A DNA stretch of 18,699 bases from Candidatus Altarchaeota archaeon (GTDB taxonomy: Archaea; Altiarchaeota; Altiarchaeia; IMC4; QMZM01). Positions 14,974 to 18,699 of this stretch are shown here, piece after piece. Below the pieces are notes generated by a model. The model was not told where the DNA came from. It was given only the letters and a program-made list of their open reading frames with translations, and made no database searches. The position numbers were made by a program, and so were the translations under genes. Every line of letters begins with the position of its first letter. Positions within the stretch are counted from its first letter, which is position 1. The DNA lies in NCBI GenBank assembly GCA_015523055.1, contig WALD01000085.1:1-18699 (forward strand), read 5' to 3'.

Positions 14974-14984
14974 AACCTCCCCTA
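14974..14984 (-). promoter_or_regulatory. Shine-Dalgarno site with unusual spacing before K
   Basis: On the minus strand GGGGAGGT lies 13 nt before the K GTG but only five before an out-of-frame ATG at 14969, which opens a seven-codon frame (MGMCLEQ). The better-placed start is therefore not K itself. Either the GTG is used with long spacing, or the short frame plays a part in control. Confidence 0.4.
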
Positions 14985-15022
14985 ATATTTCAAATAATGT
15001 CGTGTTATCACCTCTATTTAGT

Positions 15023-15030
15023 TTTTATAT
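15023..15030 (-). promoter_or_regulatory. Possible separate promoter for K
   Basis: On the minus strand ATATAAAA overlaps the stop codon of I and lies about 65 nt before the K start. It predicts a leader of roughly 35-40 nt carrying the Shine-Dalgarno site. An extra promoter would help supply the excess K needed for the ring. Confidence 0.35.
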
Positions 15031-17009
15031 TAGTATGAATATCTCCTCTCCTCCTTAAATGGATGAAATGGTCTTCCACCTCCTACATAATAGGTTCCAA
15101 AGTGTTCCACATAATGCAATCTCAGGGTGTGGACAAACGCCCCCAGTGAATTTATGAGAATATTAATTATGTGTCCAGAAATAAATACCAGACCTGCTAC
15201 AAACACCCCTATCAGTGGAATATCCATCGCCATTGAAGCCAGAAAGTTGAAACTCATTGCAATCCCTGCCGTTGTTAACGCCATAGCCAGAAGTCTGGCG
15301 TATGAGAGTGTATTCCCGACGACGCCGATTATGTTGGTGAAGAAAAGAAAACCATAGCAACTGTATAAAAGGGCAAAGGCCACCAGAACGAATAGAATTC
15401 CTATCCACCCTATGAATTCGGGTAATGGGAAAAGGTTGAAGTAGGTTGCTATAGCCATTAAAAAACCGAAGAATAATATGTACCAGGATATGTTCTCCTG
15501 GAGGGCCTCCTTTACCCTCCCATTCCTGAGCCGATCGTATGCACCCAGGATATGCCCTGCATAAAGATGGATGAACCCCAGGATGCACACGGCTATGAGG
15601 AAGGTCATGGCATTTCCATCGTTCATTGGATCAATCCACAACGCTATGTCCTGGGATGACCTTCCAAGTATGTATTTCCCCAGGAAGTCCCCCAGATAAC
15701 TCCCTGTTAATACTCCAAGGATAACTGCACCTATACCGCCCCCTGTGAATATGGTGGAAAGGTCCAGAGCCGTCTTGGACAGTTGTCCGTATTTCCTCCT
15801 GATCCAGAGGGAAACAAGGATTAGTATTACGCCATAAACGGCATCGGTCAACATTATCCCAAAGAAAAGGCAGAAGGTAGGCACCAGAACAAGGGTAGGG
15901 TCAATTTCCTTGTATCTGGGTAAAGAAAAGAGCCGGGTCAGCATCTCAAACGAATTCAAGGGTTTTGGATTTTCGAGAAGAATTGGGGCATCATCTGGAT
16001 TCCTCTCAATATTCAGGATGCAAACCTCTTCCGTTTCTTTTTTTATGGTGTCTGCAACTGCTTCACAGTCCCTGTCGGGCATCCAGAGGCGCATAATAAC
16101 CGTTTTCCTTGTTCTTCCACACATAGTAAATATCTCATTTCTCCTCTTTTCAAGCTGCAGAAGCTCCTCAATAACCAGAATTCTCTGGTAGAATTCCTGA
16201 TAGATTCCCCTGAGCCTCTCAATTGCTTCATCCTTCTCCTTTTTTACTGCATGTAACTCATTTTTTAGATTCTTTAGTAATCCAGACACCCTGCCACCTC
16301 CTTTAACAGATACCTGGTCAAAATTCAATTCCCTCATGAAAGTAGTTAATTCACCTGTTTTTTCTTTTGGGACACAAACAACAAGAGGGATGCTGCCCTT
16401 TTCTCCCTCGCCTTCAAGTAGAATGTATTCCTCCCCAAACCTCTTCGAGAGGCCGTCCCTGAGTAGTCCAATCCTGTTTGCTCGAATCAGACCCATTGCG
16501 ACATATAGGTATCTTGACTCACCCAGAAGGTCAAGATTTAGATCAAGGCCCCTGAATCGTTCATATGTTTCTATCCTATCCACAAGTTCAACCTCTCTGG
16601 ATTCCAATTCAGGTATTAATCTATCATATCTGGTTACATCATCCTCAATAGCTCTAATTATGTCCTTGGACTGCTTCACTAAGTCATCATAATCGAGGTC
16701 AGCTACCTTCATCTTCTTGATACCCTCCACACCGAGCATGTCCTCCAGAAAAGAAACGCTGGATTTATCAAATCTCTGTAATATCTCAATGATTCTTCCT
16801 ACCTTCAAAAGAAGATCAGATATCTCCATAACCTCAACCACTGGCCTGTCTCTCTCTAGCCCCCTTTCGTTCAGATATTCATCCTCAAGAAATTCAATTT
16901 CAGATACTCCTTTCCTATGTAATTCTTTGATTACCCTGCTCTTATGATCCTCAAGCACAATACCATCTATTCTGCACATCCGTACTGATTGAAGCACCAT
17001 GCTTAACAT
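15030..17009 (-). CDS. atpI: A-type ATP synthase membrane subunit I (a subunit)
   Basis: This stator subunit forms the two ion half-channels against the K ring. The 659 residues split into a cytosolic N-terminal half (about 1-370, with coiled-coil stretches near 105-150 and 245-295) and a C-terminal membrane half of seven to eight helices. The membrane half has DPTLVLVPTFCLFFGIMLTDAVYG at its start, R572 in GNTLSYARLLAM (the expected ion-channel Arg), and R630 in AFVHTLRLHYVEHFG. The ATG at 17009 has CTATATAG 29 nt upstream, fitting a leaderless mRNA. An ATG at 17000 is the alternative. K follows after 68 bp. Confidence 0.93.
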   Translation of the reverse strand: MLSMVLQSVRMCRIDGIVLEDHKSRVIKELHRKGVSEIEFLEDEYLNERGLERDRPVVEVMEISDLLLKVGRIIEILQRFDKSSVSFLEDMLGVEGIKKMKVADLDYDDLVKQSKDIIRAIEDDVTRYDRLIPELESREVELVDRIETYERFRGLDLNLDLLGESRYLYVAMGLIRANRIGLLRDGLSKRFGEEYILLEGEGEKGSIPLVVCVPKEKTGELTTFMRELNFDQVSVKGGGRVSGLLKNLKNELHAVKKEKDEAIERLRGIYQEFYQRILVIEELLQLEKRRNEIFTMCGRTRKTVIMRLWMPDRDCEAVADTIKKETEEVCILNIERNPDDAPILLENPKPLNSFEMLTRLFSLPRYKEIDPTLVLVPTFCLFFGIMLTDAVYGVILILVSLWIRRKYGQLSKTALDLSTIFTGGGIGAVILGVLTGSYLGDFLGKYILGRSSQDIALWIDPMNDGNAMTFLIAVCILGFIHLYAGHILGAYDRLRNGRVKEALQENISWYILFFGFLMAIATYFNLFPLPEFIGWIGILFVLVAFALLYSCYGFLFFTNIIGVVGNTLSYARLLAMALTTAGIAMSFNFLASMAMDIPLIGVFVAGLVFISGHIINILINSLGAFVHTLRLHYVEHFGTYYVGGGRPFHPFKEERRYSY

Positions 17010-17034
17010 TAAAATTCAGGATATTTATTACTGG

Positions 17035-17050
17035 CTATATAGTTTATATA
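17035..17050 (-). promoter_or_regulatory. TATA promoter for the I-K-C genes
   Basis: On the minus strand this reads TATATAAACTATATAG, two TATA-like cores in one 16-bp block. The proximal core CTATATAG is centred about 29 nt before the ATG at 17009. It lies between the stop of the coiled-coil gene (17062) and the I start, so I-K-C probably has its own leaderless promoter. Confidence 0.6.
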
Positions 17051-17061
17051 GTGCGTTGATA

Positions 17062-18699
17062 TCATCTCAACCCTCTCCCTTCATGCTCTCTCTTAAGCCT
17101 CAAGAGATCCTTTTCTATCTTACTCAAGCCCTTAACCATTCCTGACATTTCCTTCTCTTTCTTATCCAGAATCTCAGCCTTCCTGAACCCCCTTTTTATC
17201 CTTTCAATTTCTCCCCAGCCATCTGGCATGTCTCTGTACACTCCCTCCTCTTTCTTCCCCACCACACCCATCTCCCTTTCAACCTTCTCCTCCTCCTGAA
17301 CCCCCTTCCATTCTTTCTCAATCTTTGACCGCTCTCTGATTAGCTCATTCCGTTCCTTTTCTATTGCTCTAAGCTCTCTCTCTCTTTCTTTGTATATTTT
17401 ACTAATTCTTGATATAAGTTTGGGGAACGTTACAAGGGCATTGCTCATTCCTTCCACCCGATGGTTTATGGATATCTTGTCCTTCATGACGCTGGCTTTT
17501 ATATCCTCTATCTCCTTTCTGTTTCTCTCAATCCTTCTTGTTTCCTTCTCAATCCTCTCCCACTCCTCCTTTATTTCCTCCCTTTCTTTTTTCAGGACAA
17601 CGCTAAGCTCCTCAATCTCCTTCATCGCATCTGCAACCTTCTTCATTTCATCGTCTATCTCTTCTCTTTCTCTCTCTCTCCTTACCCTCCACTCCCTCCA
17701 CCTCCTCCTCTGCTCATCTTCCCACTCCTCCCAGATGGTTTCCTGCCTCTTTTTGTATTCGCTTTCTCTTCTCTCCTGTTCCTTCTCCCATCTTTTCTCG
17801 GCATCTCTTAGTTTACCCCACTCCTTCATTATGTCTGCTCTCTGTTCATCCAGCTCCTTCGTTCTATCGTCAAGCCTTTTGCGTTCCTTTTCTATCCAGT
17901 CCCTTTCCATGCTACTCTTTCTTTTTATTTTCTCAAGTTCCTTCTCAACATCTTCCCTCTTTTTTTCCTCTGAGGCTTTATCCTCCTGAAGCATTACTAG
18001 AGTATTCTTTATTCTCTCCAGGTCTGCAGAGATCCCATCAAGATTAATACTGCCGATGCCTGAAACCTTTTCCTGATATGTAACTGGCGTCTTTTTCTGA
18101 TAGATTAGGTTAATCACATCTTTCATCTTCTTTGTAATCCTGCTAATATCCCCCCCGTCATCCATCCTCTTTTCAATGACAATTATCCCTGCACCAGAAT
18201 TCACCGCATCACCTACAACCCCCTCATTGACTCCAATGCCAATAGCCACGGGAATTCTAATCCTCTCCGGGATACCCCTTATCCTCTGGATCTCTTCAGC
18301 CCCCGATAGGTTGATGAGCAGATAATCAACGCCAATATCCTCCAGAAATTTATACCTGTCTTCGAGAGAATTAATATCCTCCTCTTCAGCCATTGTCTCA
18401 ATCCCGTTAACTCTGGCGACCTTAACAAGCTCTGCGAGAACCCAGTCCTTCTTATCATCTGTGAAGATAACAGTGTCAGCCCCTGACTTTGATGCCGCCT
18501 CTATCTCCTGTCCGGAACCGACAACCTTCATGTCTACAAGGACCTTCTTTTCGGGAAATCTCTTCTTCAGACCCATGACGGCGGGTAAACCCTCCCCCTT
18601 CAGAAGAGTATTGCTGACACCCAACCAGTCCACATCACCCTTTACAAGCTCTGCTGTCCTTATTGCATCCTCCAGCTTCATGGAATTCAGTGTTAATTG
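17062..18699 (-). CDS. Degenerate HPS/OMPDC-type barrel fused to a long coiled coil (partial, start outside the window)
   Basis: The frame stays open past the first ATG (18681) to the window edge, reading QLTLNS before MKLEDAI. This supplies the missing first barrel strand, so the true start lies outside. Residues 1-195 (from that ATG) resemble hexulose-phosphate synthase/OMPDC barrels: VSNTLLKGEGLPAV, VLVDMKVVG, VAIGIGVN, GAGIIVIEKRM. Of the catalytic set only D50 and K52 (DxK) remain. The first-strand Asp is Asn, the metal-binding Glu position is G21, and the third position of DxKxxD is G55. The phosphate-site glycine near residue 170 is also replaced. Residues 217-400 and about 421-535 are Glu/Lys/Arg-rich coiled coil with Trp at 288, 298, 317, 320, 328 and 331. 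A catalytically dead sensor or scaffold is inferred. It sits at the place of subunit H. Confidence 0.72.
   Translation of the reverse strand, partial: QLTLNSMKLEDAIRTAELVKGDVDWLGVSNTLLKGEGLPAVMGLKKRFPEKKVLVDMKVVGSGQEIEAASKSGADTVIFTDDKKDWVLAELVKVARVNGIETMAEEEDINSLEDRYKFLEDIGVDYLLINLSGAEEIQRIRGIPERIRIPVAIGIGVNEGVVGDAVNSGAGIIVIEKRMDDGGDISRITKKMKDVINLIYQKKTPVTYQEKVSGIGSINLDGISADLERIKNTLVMLQEDKASEEKKREDVEKELEKIKRKSSMERDWIEKERKRLDDRTKELDEQRADIMKEWGKLRDAEKRWEKEQERRESEYKKRQETIWEEWEDEQRRRWREWRVRREREREEIDDEMKKVADAMKEIEELSVVLKKEREEIKEEWERIEKETRRIERNRKEIEDIKASVMKDKISINHRVEGMSNALVTFPKLISRISKIYKERERELRAIEKERNELIRERSKIEKEWKGVQEEEKVEREMGVVGKKEEGVYRDMPDGWGEIERIKRGFRKAEILDKKEKEMSGMVKGLSKIEKDLLRLKREHEGRGLR

Noticed and set aside
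17390..17989. 199-residue + strand frame rich in Ser, Leu and Phe
   Set aside because: It is the antisense of the purine-rich coiled-coil gene. Its composition is an artefact of CTC, TCC and TTC codons.

Overview
The window is a compact archaeal chromosome segment. Four things point to archaea. The A-type (V/A) ATP synthase genes are archaeal, and the mevalonate kinase belongs to isoprenoid lipid synthesis. The prolyl-tRNA synthetase is the archaeal type with a zinc tail, and the seryl-tRNA synthetase is the rare type-2 ('methanogen') form. Several genes also have a TATA-like box about 29 nt before the ATG, as expected for leaderless transcripts, while others have GAGGT-type Shine-Dalgarno sites. 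The type-2 SerRS suggests a euryarchaeal, methanogen-affiliated lineage. I cannot name the lineage from sequence alone. Arg codons AGA/AGG, Ile ATA and many Glu/Lys/Arg residues would fit a thermophile, but this is only an impression.

Layout: 1-234 has no clear gene, only a possible C-terminal scrap of an upstream gene and a hairpin. From 235 to 8978 there is a run of housekeeping genes, mostly on the + strand: mevalonate kinase, a beta-CASP/RNase J-like hydrolase, a convergent Hsp20 gene, a PHP phosphoesterase, aspartate-semialdehyde dehydrogenase, type-2 SerRS, an AI-2E family permease and ProRS. Several have their own apparent promoter despite very short gaps.

From 9069 to 17009 lies an A-type ATP synthase locus in an unusual arrangement. 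F-A-B-D run on the + strand and meet I-K-C, encoded on the - strand, tail to tail. In the arrangement known from many archaea, H-I-K-E-C-F-A-B-D is collinear. Here the I-K-C block is inverted and placed after D, and no E or H (peripheral stalk) gene is visible. The usual E position between K and C is a 193-bp non-coding stretch rich in inverted repeats. The K subunit is a double hairpin with one carboxylate and residues matching the Na+ site of Enterococcus hirae NtpK, so the machine may be Na+-coupled.

Upstream of I, where H would sit, is a gene that runs off the right edge. It encodes a degenerate HPS/OMPDC-type barrel fused to about 320 residues of charged, Trp-bearing coiled coil.

The points most worth a second look are: (1) a 26-bp exact duplication of the start of the D gene flanking a 100-bp non-coding insert with three tight hairpins; (2) the pseudo-barrel/coiled-coil fusion beside an ATP synthase that lacks E and H here; (3) the very high number of GAATTC palindromes (about 44 by eye, roughly five expected), spread over all codon phases and intergenic DNA; (4) the structured K-C gap; and (5) a convergent gene pair whose last two codons and stops form a perfect 9-bp inverted repeat.
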